A stretch of DNA of 64,000 nt from Pseudothauera nasutitermitis. Its GTDB lineage: Bacteria > Pseudomonadota > Gammaproteobacteria > Burkholderiales > Rhodocyclaceae. The stretch spans positions 372,001 to 436,000 of the forward strand of contig NZ_SSOC01000005.1 of the NCBI RefSeq assembly GCF_004801295.1, read 5' to 3'. Shown piece after piece: positions 22,820 through 43,980 of the stretch; positions within the stretch are counted from its first letter, which is position 1; every line of letters starts with the position of its first letter. The notes under the pieces were generated by a model, which saw nothing but the letters and a program-made list of their open reading frames with translations, was not told where the DNA came from and did not search any database. A program made the position numbers and the translations under genes.

Positions 22820-23647
22820 TTAACGCTTGTGCCGACGCTGCACGATCATGGTATCGCTGCGCTTGTTGCGGCGGGTGCGGTAACCCTTGGCCGGTTGCCC
22901 CCACGGACTGCGCGGCACACCACCTTCGCCGGTACGGCCTTCGCCGCCGCCGTGCGGGTGATCCACCGGGTTCATCGCCACACCGCGGACGGTCGGGCGA
23001 ATGCCGCGCCAGCGATTCGCGCCGGCCTTGCCGATCTTGCGCAGACCGTGCTCTTCGTTGCCAACTTCACCGATGGTCGCGCGGCATTCGACGTGTACGC
23101 GGCGGATTTCACCGGAACGCAGACGCAGCTGGGCGTAGATGCCTTCGCGGGCCAGCAGCTGCACCGAGGTGCCTGCCGCACGCGCCAGCTGGGCACCCTT
23201 GCCCGGGAACATTTCCACGCAGTGGATCGTGGAACCCACCGGGATGTTGCGGATCGGCAGGGCATTGCCCGGCTTGATCGGCGCCTCGGAACCGGAAACG
23301 ATCGGCTGACCGACTTCCAGACCCTTCGGGGCGATGATGTAGCGGCGCTCGCCATCTGCGTACAGCAGCAGGGCGATGTTGGCCGAACGGTTCGGGTCGT
23401 ACTCGATGCGTTCGACGCGGGCCGGCACGCCATCCTTGTTGCGGCGGAAATCGACGATGCGGTAATGCTGCTTGTGACCGCCACCCTGATGACGCACGGT
23501 GATGCGACCGCCGTTGTTGCGGCCAGCGCGCTTGCTCTGCTTCTCGAGCAGGCCGGCGAACGGACGGCCCTTGTGCAGGGAAGCGTTGACCACCTTGACC
23601 ATCGCGCGACGGCCGGCGGAGGTGGGCTTCAGTTTAACCAGTGCCAT
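22820..23647 (-). CDS. rplB: 50S ribosomal protein L2
   Basis: A 275-residue L2, required for subunit association and peptidyl-transferase centre structure. It contains the RNA-binding segment [18 protein letters not shown] and the essential histidine region [14 protein letters not shown] near the C-terminus. Confidence 0.98.
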   Translation of the reverse strand: MALVKLKPTSAGRRAMVKVVNASLHKGRPFAGLLEKQSKRAGRNNGGRITVRHQGGGHKQHYRIVDFRRNKDGVPARVERIEYDPNRSANIALLLYADGERRYIIAPKGLEVGQPIVSGSEAPIKPGNALPIRNIPVGSTIHCVEMFPGKGAQLARAAGTSVQLLAREGIYAQLRLRSGEIRRVHVECRATIGEVGNEEHGLRKIGKAGANRWRGIRPTVRGVAMNPVDHPHGGGEGRTGEGGVPRSPWGQPAKGYRTRRNKRSDTMIVQRRHKR

Positions 23648-23653
23648 GATTGA

Positions 23654-23959
23654 TCACTCCCCAGCCGCAAAGTTGATTTCTTGGCCGGGCTTGAGGCTGA
23701 CGAAAGCCTTCTTCCAGTCCTTGCGGCGACCGAAGCTGCGGCCGAAGCGCTTGACCTTGCCCTTCACGTTGGCGATCTGCACGGACTCGACCTGAACCTT
23801 GAAAAGCAGTTCGACGGCGGCCTTCACTTCCGGCTTGGTCGCGTCGGACGCGACCTTGAACACCACTTGCTCGTTCTTGTCGGCGATTTGGGTCGCCTTT
23901 TCGGAGATCTGCGGGGCGAGCAGCACCTGCAGCAGACGCTCCTGGCTGAATGCACTCAT
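23654..23959 (-). CDS. rplW: 50S ribosomal protein L23
   Basis: A 101-residue L23 at the tunnel exit, docking site for trigger factor and SRP. ATG at 23959 is chosen: it overlaps the rplD stop (ATGA) and has GGAGGAGG seven bases upstream; an in-frame GTG two codons earlier would be too close to that site. [20 protein letters not shown] is conserved. Confidence 0.97.
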   Translation of the reverse strand: MSAFSQERLLQVLLAPQISEKATQIADKNEQVVFKVASDATKPEVKAAVELLFKVQVESVQIANVKGKVKRFGRSFGRRKDWKKAFVSLKPGQEINFAAGE

Positions 23960-24576
23960 TGCCACGCCTCCTCCAACTTGGCCAGCGCAGCCTTGGTGAC
24001 CAGCACCTTTTCGAAGCGCACCAGCGACACCGGATCCGCTTCCTGCACCTCGAGCACGAGCACGTCGTGCAGGTTGCGGGAAGACAGGAACAGGTTCTCG
24101 TCCAGCTCATCTGTGATGACCAGCACGGAAGCCAGCCCCATGCCCTTCAGCTTCTGGGTCAGCAGCTTGGTCTTCGGCGCCTCGACGCTGAAGTTCTCGA
24201 CCACCGCCAGGCGGTCTTCACGCGCCAGCTGCGACAGAATGGAGGCCACGCCCGCGCGGTACATCTTGCGGTTGACCTTCTGCGAGAAATTCTCTTCCGG
24301 GGAGCTCGGGAAGATCTTGCCGCCCCCGCGCCACAGCGGGCTGGAAGCCATACCGGCGCGCGCGCGGCCGGTACCCTTCTGGCGCCACGGCTTGCGGGTC
24401 GACTTGGCGATCTCCGCACGGCCCTTCTGCGCACGGTTGCCGGAACGGGCATTGGCCATGTAGGCGGTGACCACCTGGTGCACCAGCGCCTCGTTGAATT
24501 CGCGACCGAACAGCACGTCGGACGCCTGCAGCGTGGCCGAAGGCTGACCCTGGTCGTTCAGTAGTTTCAGTTCCAT
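23956..24576 (-). CDS. rplD: 50S ribosomal protein L4
   Basis: A 206-residue L4 whose extended loop lines the exit tunnel ([20 protein letters not shown], wild-type in appearance). In E. coli L4 also represses its operon; I could not identify that leader here. It overlaps rplW by 4 bp. Confidence 0.98.
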   Translation of the reverse strand: MELKLLNDQGQPSATLQASDVLFGREFNEALVHQVVTAYMANARSGNRAQKGRAEIAKSTRKPWRQKGTGRARAGMASSPLWRGGGKIFPSSPEENFSQKVNRKMYRAGVASILSQLAREDRLAVVENFSVEAPKTKLLTQKLKGMGLASVLVITDELDENLFLSSRNLHDVLVLEVQEADPVSLVRFEKVLVTKAALAKLEEAWQ

Positions 24577-24587
24577 TACGCCCTCGC

Positions 24588-25232
24588 TCAGTTACCGGCC
24601 TTGACCGCCGGACGGACGATCACGTCGCCGCCCTTGGAGCCCGGCACCGCACCCTTGACCAGCAGCAGCTGACGCTCGGCGTCCACGCGAACCACTTCCA
24701 GGTTCTGCGTGGTGCGCATCACGTTGCCGTACTGACCCGCCATGCGCTTGCCCGGAAACACGCGACCCGGATCCTGCGCCATGCCGATGGAGCCCGGCGA
24801 GTTGTGCGAGATCGAGTTGCCGTGGGACGCACGGTTGGAGCTGAAGTTGTGACGCTTGATGGAACCGCTGAAACCCTTGCCGATCGACGTGCCGGTGATA
24901 TCCACCTTCTGGCCGACGGCAAAGAGATCGACGCCGACCACGTCGCCGGCCTTCAGGCTGGCGAGCTGGGCGGCTTCGACGCGGAATTCCTTGAGCACGT
25001 GACCGGCTTCGACGCCGGCCTTGGCGAGATGTCCGGCGAGCGGCTTGTTGACGCGGCTCGCACGGCGCTTGCCAAAGGTCACCTGAACGGCGGAATAACC
25101 ATCCACCTCAGGCGTCTTGATCTGGGTCACACGGTTGTTGGACACGTCCAGCACCGTCACCGGGATGGAACGACCATCCTCGGCGAAGATGCGAGTCATG
25201 CCAACCTTGCGACCGACAAGGCCTAGACTCAT
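24588..25232 (-). CDS. rplC: 50S ribosomal protein L3
   Basis: A 214-residue L3, an early assembly protein reaching the peptidyl-transferase centre. The tip segment [20 protein letters not shown] contains the glutamine that is methylated in related species. It is the first gene after the embedded promoter that separates it from rpsJ, unlike E. coli where rpsJ and rplC share one leader. Confidence 0.98.
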   Translation of the reverse strand: MSLGLVGRKVGMTRIFAEDGRSIPVTVLDVSNNRVTQIKTPEVDGYSAVQVTFGKRRASRVNKPLAGHLAKAGVEAGHVLKEFRVEAAQLASLKAGDVVGVDLFAVGQKVDITGTSIGKGFSGSIKRHNFSSNRASHGNSISHNSPGSIGMAQDPGRVFPGKRMAGQYGNVMRTTQNLEVVRVDAERQLLLVKGAVPGSKGGDVIVRPAVKAGN

Positions 25233-25294
25233 TTTCTTCTCCTGATCCCCGGTTGCGATTGACCGGGCCCTTACAAAATATGTGCCAAAGGCAC

Positions 25295-25334
25295 AAAGGC
25301 CGGGATTATACCGGCCTTTTCTCTACCCCTGCAA
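25295..25334 (-). promoter_or_regulatory. Candidate rplC promoter with -10 in a hairpin loop
   Basis: A perfect 9-bp inverted repeat (AAAGGCCGG 25295-25303 with CCGGCCTTT 25311-25319) encloses a 7-base loop. Read on the minus strand, that loop contains a consensus TATAAT (25305-25310). A -35-like TTGCAG (25329-25334) lies 18 bp upstream. The same hairpin could terminate the str operon after rpsJ. A second small hairpin (TGTGCC/GGCACA, 25281-25295) follows. Confidence 0.65.
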
Positions 25335-25343
25335 GTCTGCGAC

Positions 25344-25655
25344 TTACTGGAGCTTGATTTCGACGTCCACGCCAGCCGGCAGGTCCAGCTTCATCAGCGC
25401 ATCGACCGTCTTGTCGGTCGGGTCGATGATGTCCATCAGGCGCTGATGGGTGCGGATCTCCATCTGATCGCGCGAGGCCTTGTTGACGTGCGGCGAACGC
25501 AGCAGGTCGAAACGCTCGATGCGGGTCGGCAGCGGAACGGGACCGCGAACCACGGCGCCGGTGCGCTTGGCGGTGTCGACGATCTCGAGGGCCGACTGGT
25601 CGATCAGGCGGTAGTCGAAGGCCTTGAGGCGAATGCGGATTTTCTGGCTTTGCAT
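25344..25655 (-). CDS. rpsJ: 30S ribosomal protein S10
   Basis: A 103-residue S10 that also joins the NusB antitermination complex. [20 protein letters not shown] identifies the start at 25655. It lies 53 bp after tuf, so it belongs with the str genes as often in Betaproteobacteria. Confidence 0.98.
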   Translation of the reverse strand: MQSQKIRIRLKAFDYRLIDQSALEIVDTAKRTGAVVRGPVPLPTRIERFDLLRSPHVNKASRDQMEIRTHQRLMDIIDPTDKTVDALMKLDLPAGVDVEIKLQ

Positions 25656-25674
25656 GGTTTTATCCCAAAGAGCG

Positions 25675-25698
25675 GGATGCGGCCGACCGGCCGCATCC
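25675..25698 (-). other. GC-rich hairpin between tuf and rpsJ
   Basis: A perfect 10-bp stem (25675-25684 with 25689-25698) and a 4-base loop. No T-run follows on the minus strand, so RNA processing or 3'-end protection is likelier than termination. Confidence 0.6.
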
Positions 25699-25708
25699 AT
25701 GAACGAAA

Positions 25709-26899
<1,191 letters not shown>

Positions 26900-26926
26900 G
26901 AGTGTATTCCTCGTCGATGCTACTGA

Positions 26927-29026
<2,100 letters not shown>

Positions 29027-29092
29027 GGTGTATTCCTGCCTTTCCTGAATCGCGCGCAGCGCGATTGTTGAAGTGTTGCGTTACAAAACAAT

Positions 29093-29112
29093 CGAGCCCT
29101 TCTCAGGGCTCG
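29093..29112 (-). terminator. Terminator-like hairpin between rpsG and fusA
   Basis: An 8-bp stem (CGAGCCCT/AGGGCTCG) with a 4-base loop is followed on the minus strand by ATTGTTTTGT. As fusA lies downstream on the same strand, it may act as an attenuator that lowers fusA expression relative to rpsLG. Confidence 0.6.
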
Positions 29113-29116
29113 AATC

Positions 29117-29616
<500 letters not shown>

Positions 29617-29637
29617 TTATTTATGTAGTGCCGACAA

Positions 29638-30015
29638 TCAGGCTTTCTTCGGACGCTTGGCGCCGTACTTGGAGCGCGACTGCTTCCGGTCCTTGACGCC
29701 CTGCAGATCGAGGGAGCCGCGCACGATGTGGTAACGCACACCCGGCAAGTCCTTCACACGACCACCGCGGATCAGCACCACCGAGTGCTCCTGCAGGTTG
29801 TGGCCTTCGCCACCGATGTAGGAGATGACCTCGAAACCGTTGGTCAGGCGAACCTTGGCGACCTTCCGCAGCGCGGAGTTCGGCTTCTTCGGGGTGGTGG
29901 TGTACACGCGGGTGCACACGCCGCGCCGTTGCGGGCACGCTTCCAGGGCCGGCACCTTGCTCTTGGTGACGGCGATTTGCCGCGGCTTGCGGACAAGCTG
30001 ATTGATTGTTGGCAT
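29638..30015 (-). CDS. rpsL: 30S ribosomal protein S12
   Basis: A 125-residue S12 of the decoding centre. The start is the ATG at 30015 ([12 protein letters not shown]). The segment [19 protein letters not shown] and loop [13 protein letters not shown] look streptomycin-sensitive wild type, and the Asp that is methylthiolated in E. coli is present. It is first in the str operon, just after a terminator-like hairpin. Confidence 0.98.
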   Translation of the reverse strand: MPTINQLVRKPRQIAVTKSKVPALEACPQRRGVCTRVYTTTPKKPNSALRKVAKVRLTNGFEVISYIGGEGHNLQEHSVVLIRGGRVKDLPGVRYHIVRGSLDLQGVKDRKQSRSKYGAKRPKKA

Positions 30016-30031
30016 AGCTTGAGAATTTCCC

Positions 30032-30065
30032 AAAAAACCGAGGCGGCCAACCATGGCCACCTCGG
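30032..30065 (-). terminator. Terminator/attenuator ahead of rpsL
   Basis: An 11-bp stem (30038-30048 with 30055-30065, one G-U pair in the minus RNA) is followed by six T (30037-30032), ending 17 bases before the rpsL start. It lies downstream of the candidate str promoter, so it could attenuate that transcript as well as end rpoBC transcription. Confidence 0.75.
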
Positions 30066-30122
30066 GCGGTTTATTCCGGCTCGGAACCGACTACGATTGG
30101 TCAGTCCACAAAAAGAGGCCGG

Positions 30123-30148
30123 ATTTTAGTTCATCTTGAATCGCGGCG

Positions 30149-30152
<4 letters not shown>
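30123..30152 (-). promoter_or_regulatory. Candidate str-operon promoter overlapping the end of rpoC
   Basis: On the minus strand TTGACG (30147-30152) and TAAAAT (30123-30128) are spaced by 18 bp. The -35 hexamer contains the rpoC stop codon (30149-30151). Transcription would start about 100 bp before rpsL. Confidence 0.7.
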
Positions 30153-34366
<4,214 letters not shown>

Positions 34367-34392
34367 CAATATCTCCAGCGAGGAGTGGGGCC

Positions 34393-34435
34393 GGGCCGGC
34401 GGCAGGAAACGCGCAGCGCCTCCAACCGCCGGCCC
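34393..34435 (-). other. Hairpin between rpoB and rpoC
   Basis: Ten-base perfect arms (GGGCCGGCGG and CCGCCGGCCC) with a 23-base loop in the short rpoB-rpoC gap. No T-run follows. It may influence rpoC translation or message stability. Confidence 0.5.
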
Positions 34436-34447
34436 GTGGCCGGATTC

Positions 34448-38581
<4,134 letters not shown>

Positions 38582-38622
38582 GGATGCTCCGGGTAGAGGT
38601 CAGACGTCGGACAAACAAAGGA

Positions 38623-38685
38623 CAGAACACGGTACCCCGCGAGGCGTCTGATCCGGCCGCGGGGCGGTCGGGACACCGTGTTCTG
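38623..38685 (-). other. Long stem in the rplL-rpoB gap, possible RNase III site
   Basis: An outer 11-bp perfect stem (38623-38633 with 38675-38685) encloses a second paired block (CCCCGC with GCGGGG). E. coli has an RNase III processing stem in the same intergenic position; equivalence here is inferred from shape and place. Confidence 0.6.
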
Positions 38686-38711
38686 GCCTCCTGCGTGCAG
38701 AAAGCACGAAA

Positions 38712-38740
38712 GGGCTGGCGCTCGAAATGAGCACCAGCCC
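38712..38740 (-). terminator. Attenuator hairpin after rplL
   Basis: A 12-bp stem with one wobble pair and a 5-base loop, followed on the minus strand by TTTCGTGCTTT. Its position, 17 bases after rplL, matches the known rplL-rpoB attenuator of E. coli, which makes polymerase subunits less abundant than ribosomal proteins. Confidence 0.7.
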
Positions 38741-38757
38741 CATGACAAGGCCTGATC

Positions 38758-39132
38758 TTACTTGATTTCGACCTTGGCGCCAGCGTCTTCCAGCTGCTTC
38801 TTCAGCGCGTCGGCGTCGGCCTTGGAGATGCCTTCCTTGACGGCCTTCGGCGCGCCGTCGACGACGTCCTTGGCTTCCTTCAGGCCCAGACCGGTGGCGG
38901 CACGCACGACCTTGATGACTTCGACCTTCTTGTCGCCGGCGGCGGCCAGGATCACGTCGAATTCGGTCTTTTCTTCGGCAGCCGGGGCAGCGGCGCCAGC
39001 GGCCGGACCGGCCACGGCCAGCGCGGCAGCGGACACGCCGAACTTCTCTTCGAACGCCTTGACCAGGTCGTTCAGTTCCATCACGGTCATCGAGCCGACG
39101 GCTTCGAGGATGTCTTCTTTGCTGATAGCCAT
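38758..39132 (-). CDS. rplL: 50S ribosomal protein L7/L12
   Basis: A 124-residue stalk protein that recruits translational GTPases. It has an N-terminal dimerisation domain ([20 protein letters not shown]), an Ala-rich hinge ([15 protein letters not shown]) and a C-terminal factor-binding domain ([20 protein letters not shown]). The ATG at 39132 gives the conserved N-terminus; an in-frame TTG two codons earlier is closer to the GGAG and cannot be excluded. Confidence 0.97.
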   Translation of the reverse strand: MAISKEDILEAVGSMTVMELNDLVKAFEEKFGVSAAALAVAGPAAGAAAPAAEEKTEFDVILAAAGDKKVEVIKVVRAATGLGLKEAKDVVDGAPKAVKEGISKADADALKKQLEDAGAKVEIK

Positions 39133-39184
39133 TTTCAAATTACTCCAAAATCCAAACTAGTCAGAAAACCGTAGAGCCGGTGCC

Positions 39185-39688
39185 TCAGGCAGCCGCGCCT
39201 TCTTCTTCGCGCTTCTTGGCCAGCGCGGCCAGCGCGCCGGCGAAGCCGGAGACCGGTGCCTGCATGACGCCCAGCAGCTTGGCGAGCAGTTCTTCGCGGC
39301 TGGGAATCGAGGCCAGGGCCTTGATGCCGTCCTGGTCGAGTACCTTGCCCGCATAGGAACCGGCCTTCAGCACCAGTTTGTCGTTGCCCTTGCCGAAGTC
39401 GTTGAGCACCTTGGCGGCGGCCACCGGATCTTCCGAGATGCCGTAGATCAGCGGGCCGACCAGTTGGTCGGACAGGCCGGCGAACGGCGTGTCGGCGATC
39501 GCGCGGCGCACCAGGGTGTTCTTCAGCACACGCAGGTACACACCAGATTCGCGGGCCTTGGCACGCAGCACGGTGAGATCGCCCACCGCAATGCCGCGAT
39601 ACTCGGCCACCGCGATGGTCTGGGCGTTGGCTACCTGTGCCGACACCTCTGCCACGACGGCTTTCTTGTCATCGAGATTAAGACTCAC
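39185..39688 (-). CDS. rplJ: 50S ribosomal protein L10
   Basis: A 167-residue stalk base that anchors L7/L12 dimers. The start is GTG at 39688 ([18 protein letters not shown] follows), with AGGAGG nine bases upstream. Residues upstream in frame do not resemble L10. The GTG start and the upstream L10-type leader fit autogenous control. Confidence 0.96.
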   Translation of the reverse strand: MSLNLDDKKAVVAEVSAQVANAQTIAVAEYRGIAVGDLTVLRAKARESGVYLRVLKNTLVRRAIADTPFAGLSDQLVGPLIYGISEDPVAAAKVLNDFGKGNDKLVLKAGSYAGKVLDQDGIKALASIPSREELLAKLLGVMQAPVSGFAGALAALAKKREEEGAAA

Positions 39689-39793
39689 AGGTCTTTTCCT
39701 CCTTTCAAGTCCACACGTGGAACACGAAACGCGCTCCACACCCACGGCGACCTGGATCAGGAGTTTGGCCGTTTCCGGCGGTATCCTGTTCTG

Positions 39794-39858
39794 GGTTCAC
39801 CGTCTGCGCAGGCCAACCAGGGTTGCTTAAGCGGATCCGGAGATCCACACCTGCGGTC
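39794..39858 (-). promoter_or_regulatory. L10-leader-like autoregulatory element
   Basis: In the 230-bp gap upstream of rplJ, the minus strand reads GACCGCAGGTG, then a small hairpin region with CTTAAG, then CCTGCGCAGACGGTGAACC. The paired GCAGG/CCTGC and the GCAGACGGTGA block resemble the conserved kink-turn region bound by L10-(L7/L12) in the rplJ leader. Covariance-model confirmation is needed. Confidence 0.65.
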
Positions 39859-39918
39859 TTTGACGATCCGCCGCGCGGCGCGAACGCCACGCGACGTCCC
39901 AAAGTTCTGTTACCGCCC

Positions 39919-40617
39919 TCAGGCGGCGTTGATGCTGCCCGGCTCGACGCGCACGCCGGCACCCATGGTGCTGGACAGGGCGATCTTGCGCAGGTACACG
40001 CCCTTGGCGGCGGCAGGCTTGGCCTTCACCAGCGCGTCGATCAGGGCGTTGAAGTTCTGTTGCAGCGCCTCTTCGGCAAACGAGGCGCGGCCGATGGTGG
40101 CATGCACGATGCCGGCCTTGTCGGTACGGTACTGCACCTGGCCGGCCTTGGCGTTCTTCACGGCGGTGGCCACGTCCATGGTCACGGTGCCGACCTTGGG
40201 GTTCGGCATCAGGCCGCGCGGGCCGAGGATCTGGCCCAGCTGGCCGACCACGCGCATGGCATCCGGCGTGGCGATGCACACGTCGAAATCCAGATTGCCG
40301 CCCTTGACCTGCTCGGCCAGGTCGTCGAAACCGACCACGTCGGCACCCGCGGCACGGGCGGCCTCGGCCTTGTCGCCCTGGGCGAACACGGCCACGCGCA
40401 CGCTCTTGCCGGTACCGGCGGGCAGCACCACGGAACCGCGCACCACCTGGTCGGACTTGCGCGCGTCGACGCCCAGGTTTACGGACACGTCGATGGATTC
40501 GTCGAACTTGGCGGTGGCCAGCTCCTTGACCAGGGTCAGGGCTTCGCCGACGGCGTAGTTGCGGTTGCGGTCAACCTTGGCACGCAGGGCCTGAACGCGC
40601 TTGGAAATCTTAGCCAT
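39919..40617 (-). CDS. rplA: 50S ribosomal protein L1
   Basis: A 232-residue L1 of the mobile E-site stalk; in E. coli it represses rplKA. It starts [20 protein letters not shown] two bases after the rplK stop and carries the signature [15 protein letters not shown]. Confidence 0.98.
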   Translation of the reverse strand: MAKISKRVQALRAKVDRNRNYAVGEALTLVKELATAKFDESIDVSVNLGVDARKSDQVVRGSVVLPAGTGKSVRVAVFAQGDKAEAARAAGADVVGFDDLAEQVKGGNLDFDVCIATPDAMRVVGQLGQILGPRGLMPNPKVGTVTMDVATAVKNAKAGQVQYRTDKAGIVHATIGRASFAEEALQQNFNALIDALVKAKPAAAKGVYLRKIALSSTMGAGVRVEPGSINAA

Positions 40618-40619
40618 GA

Positions 40620-41051
40620 TCACAGGCCCTCCACGGTGATGCCCATGCTGCGCGCGGAACCGGCGATGGTACGCACGGCGGCTTCCAGGTCGGCAGCGGT
40701 CAGATCCTTCATCTTGGTCTTGGCGATTTCCTCGACCTGGGCGCGGGTGATCGAGCCGACCTTGTCGGTATGCGGCTTCGCCGAGCCCTTCTGTACCTTC
40801 GCCGCCTTCTTGATCAGCACCGAGGCCGGCGGAGTCTTCATGATGAAGGTGAAGCTCTTGTCGGCGAAGGCCGTGATCACCACCGGAATCGGCAGGCCCG
40901 GCTCCAGACCCTGGGTCTGGGCATTGAAGGCCTTGCAGAATTCCATGATGTTCAGGCCGCGCTGACCGAGCGCGGGACCGATCGGGGGGCTGGGGTTGGC
41001 CTTGCCGGCCGGCACCTGCAGCTTGATGTAGCCGATGATTTTCTTTGCCAT
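40620..41051 (-). CDS. rplK: 50S ribosomal protein L11
   Basis: A 143-residue L11 of the GTPase-associated centre. The start is the ATG at 41051 ([17 protein letters not shown]). The proline-rich switch [19 protein letters not shown] (thiopeptide site in other species) is wild type. Confidence 0.98.
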   Translation of the reverse strand: MAKKIIGYIKLQVPAGKANPSPPIGPALGQRGLNIMEFCKAFNAQTQGLEPGLPIPVVITAFADKSFTFIMKTPPASVLIKKAAKVQKGSAKPHTDKVGSITRAQVEEIAKTKMKDLTAADLEAAVRTIAGSARSMGITVEGL

Positions 41052-41080
41052 TGCGGCATGCTCCTGTAATGAGTGCAAAC

Positions 41081-41155
41081 GCGCCGGTCAAGCCGGCGCT
41101 CCTCTCGACGCCCGCGGTAAACGGGCAACAACGGCGGGCACCCGGGCGCCCGCCG
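41081..41155 (-). other. Two hairpins in the nusG-rplK gap
   Basis: Perfect stems at 41081-41099 (GCGCCGG/CCGGCGC, 5-base loop) and 41132-41155 (CGGCGGGC/GCCCGCCG, 8-base loop). Neither has a strong T-run on the minus strand. They may tune read-through or hold the L1-binding leader, which I could not identify. Confidence 0.5.
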
Positions 41156-41161
41156 CGATGC

Positions 41162-41695
41162 TCAGGTCTTCTCGACCTGGGCGAAATCCAGTTCCACCGG
41201 GGTGGCGCGACCGAAGATGGTCACCGACACCCGCAGCTTGCTCTTTTCGTAATTGACGTCCTCGACCGAGCCGTGGAAGTCGGTGAACGGGCCTTCCTTG
41301 ACGCGCACCACCTCGCCGGTCTCGAACAGCACCTTGGGCCGGGGCTTCTCCACCCCTTCCTGCATCTGGTGCATGATCTTGTCGACTTCCTTGTCGGAGA
41401 TCGGCGTCGGCTTGTTGGCCGTGCCGCCGACGAAGCCGGTGACCTTGGAGGTCGACTTGACCAGGTGCCAGGTCTCGTCGTTCATCTCCATTTCCACCAG
41501 CACGTAGCCGGGGAAGAACTTGCGTTCGGAGATGCTCTTCTGCCCGCCCTTCATCTCGACGACTTCCTCGACGGGCACGAGGATCTGGCCGAACATGTCC
41601 TGCATGCCGGCGCGATTGATCCGGTCCACGAGCGCCCGCTGGACGGACTTCTCGAACCCGGAATAGGCGTGCACCACGTACCAGCGCTTCGTCAT
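41162..41695 (-). CDS. nusG: Transcription termination/antitermination factor NusG
   Basis: A 177-residue factor linking RNA polymerase to Rho or the ribosome. The NGN domain ([20 protein letters not shown]) and a C-terminal KOW domain ([20 protein letters not shown]) are present. The ATG at 41695 fits the family start and a GGA seven bases upstream; an ATG two codons earlier overlaps the secE stop. Confidence 0.97.
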   Translation of the reverse strand: MTKRWYVVHAYSGFEKSVQRALVDRINRAGMQDMFGQILVPVEEVVEMKGGQKSISERKFFPGYVLVEMEMNDETWHLVKSTSKVTGFVGGTANKPTPISDKEVDKIMHQMQEGVEKPRPKVLFETGEVVRVKEGPFTDFHGSVEDVNYEKSKLRVSVTIFGRATPVELDFAQVEKT

Positions 41696-41697
41696 GA

Positions 41698-42045
41698 TCA
41701 TTTCCAGCCCAGGATCAGGTCGTACAACACCCATTCCAGGGACTTGTCGGTCAGCCACAGGAAGATCGCGATCACCACCACGAAGGCGAACACGATCCCG
41801 GTCGTCTGCACCGTCTCCTTGCGGGACGGCCATACGACCTTCTTGGTTTCCACCACCGCCTCGCGGGCGAAATCCAAGAAACGGCGACCCGGCTCGGACA
41901 GCACGGCCACGCCGACACCGGCGCCCACACCGGCCAGCACGGACAGCACGCGCAACACCAGCGGCTGCTCGGACAGCAGGTAGAAGCCGACCACGCCGGC
42001 CGCAACCAGGGCGAGAGCCAGCGCAAACTTCAACTTATCGGCCAT
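41698..42045 (-). CDS. secE: Protein translocase subunit SecE
   Basis: A 115-residue translocon subunit with three hydrophobic segments, the long gammaproteobacterial/betaproteobacterial form. The conserved amphipathic region [20 protein letters not shown] precedes the last membrane helix. It is next to nusG, as usual. Confidence 0.96.
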   Translation of the reverse strand: MADKLKFALALALVAAGVVGFYLLSEQPLVLRVLSVLAGVGAGVGVAVLSEPGRRFLDFAREAVVETKKVVWPSRKETVQTTGIVFAFVVVIAIFLWLTDKSLEWVLYDLILGWK

Positions 42046-42070
42046 CGACGTTATCTGTATCCGGAAAGAG

Positions 42071-42146
42071 TGGCAGGGGCAGAGGGAATCGAACCCCCAA
42101 CCTTCGGTTTTGGAGACCGACGCTCTGCCAGTTGAGCTATACCCCT
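42071..42146 (-). tRNA. tRNA-Trp (CCA anticodon)
   Basis: A 76-nt cloverleaf with the 3' CCA encoded, anticodon CCA in the loop CTCCAAA, D-loop AGCTCAACTGGCAGAGC and T-loop GGTTCGATTCC. It lies between tuf and secE, a conserved arrangement. Confidence 0.96.
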
Positions 42147-42162
42147 GCAGCAGAGACTACGA

Positions 42163-42184
42163 AGCGCCCCCTCGCGGGGGCGCT
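42163..42184. other. Strong hairpin between tuf copy 2 and tRNA-Trp
   Basis: A perfect 9-bp stem (AGCGCCCCC/GGGGGCGCT) with a 4-base loop. The T-rich tail is better on the plus strand than on the minus strand, where only TTCGTAG follows. On the gene strand it is therefore more likely a processing or protecting structure than a full terminator. Confidence 0.55.
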
Positions 42185-42210
42185 TTCTTATCGGGCAACC
42201 CGGTCAGGGG

Positions 42211-43401
<1,191 letters not shown>

Positions 43402-43467
43402 GTCGAAACCTCTTGAATGTCAGTACCAGGAATTAGGAAACCTTCAACACCAGACGGAGAGAGGGGA

Positions 43468-43542
<75 letters not shown>

Positions 43543-43572
43543 ACTGCAAAAACACCTGCAACTCTCACAACC

Positions 43573-43646
43573 TGGAGCGGGTGAAGGGAATCGAACCCTC
43601 GTCGTAAGCTTGGAAGGCTTCTGCTCTACCATTGAGCTACACCCGC
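43573..43646 (-). tRNA. tRNA-Gly (UCC anticodon)
   Basis: A 74-nt cloverleaf with encoded CCA, acceptor stem GCGGGTG/CACCCGC and anticodon loop CTTCCAA, giving TCC. The first anticodon-stem position appears to be a G-A mismatch (27-43). Confidence 0.95.
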
Positions 43647-43725
43647 GCACAACGCAGACGACCCGCACTCACCGCACGCACCAGACTTCCCACTACACCA
43701 GGAAGACCCGGCGCATTTCAGCTGC

Positions 43726-43811
<86 letters not shown>

Positions 43812-43827
43812 AAGCGAGAAGCGCCGC

Positions 43828-43856
43828 ACTATAGTGCCTTCGTGGGCGACTGTCAA
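43828..43856 (-). promoter_or_regulatory. Strong sigma70 promoter of the tRNA-Tyr/Gly/Thr-tuf unit
   Basis: On the minus strand a perfect TTGACA (43851-43856) and TATAGT (43828-43833) are spaced by 17 bp. The tRNA-Tyr 5' end lies 17 bp after the -10. This is the best promoter match I found in the window. Confidence 0.85.
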
Positions 43857-43980
43857 ATACTTTGGCGCCTGTCCGGACGCGCGCCACTGCACACCTGCCG
43901 ATCCAGTTGCCGGGGCCTGCGTGGACCGGCCGTTCGGCCGATAATTCCCGCTTCTTCGCCCGCAGTCCGGAGACCCTCCC

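Noticed and set aside
23648..25343. An L4-responsive S10-operon leader as in E. coli
   Set aside because: rpsJ is grouped with tuf here and the rpsJ-rplC gap of 111 bp shows no structure I can match to the E. coli leader.
42163..42184. Full terminator for tuf copy 2
   Set aside because: The stem is strong, but the minus-strand tail has almost no T-run, and the tRNA-Trp-secE genes downstream have no clear promoter of their own, so read-through is needed.
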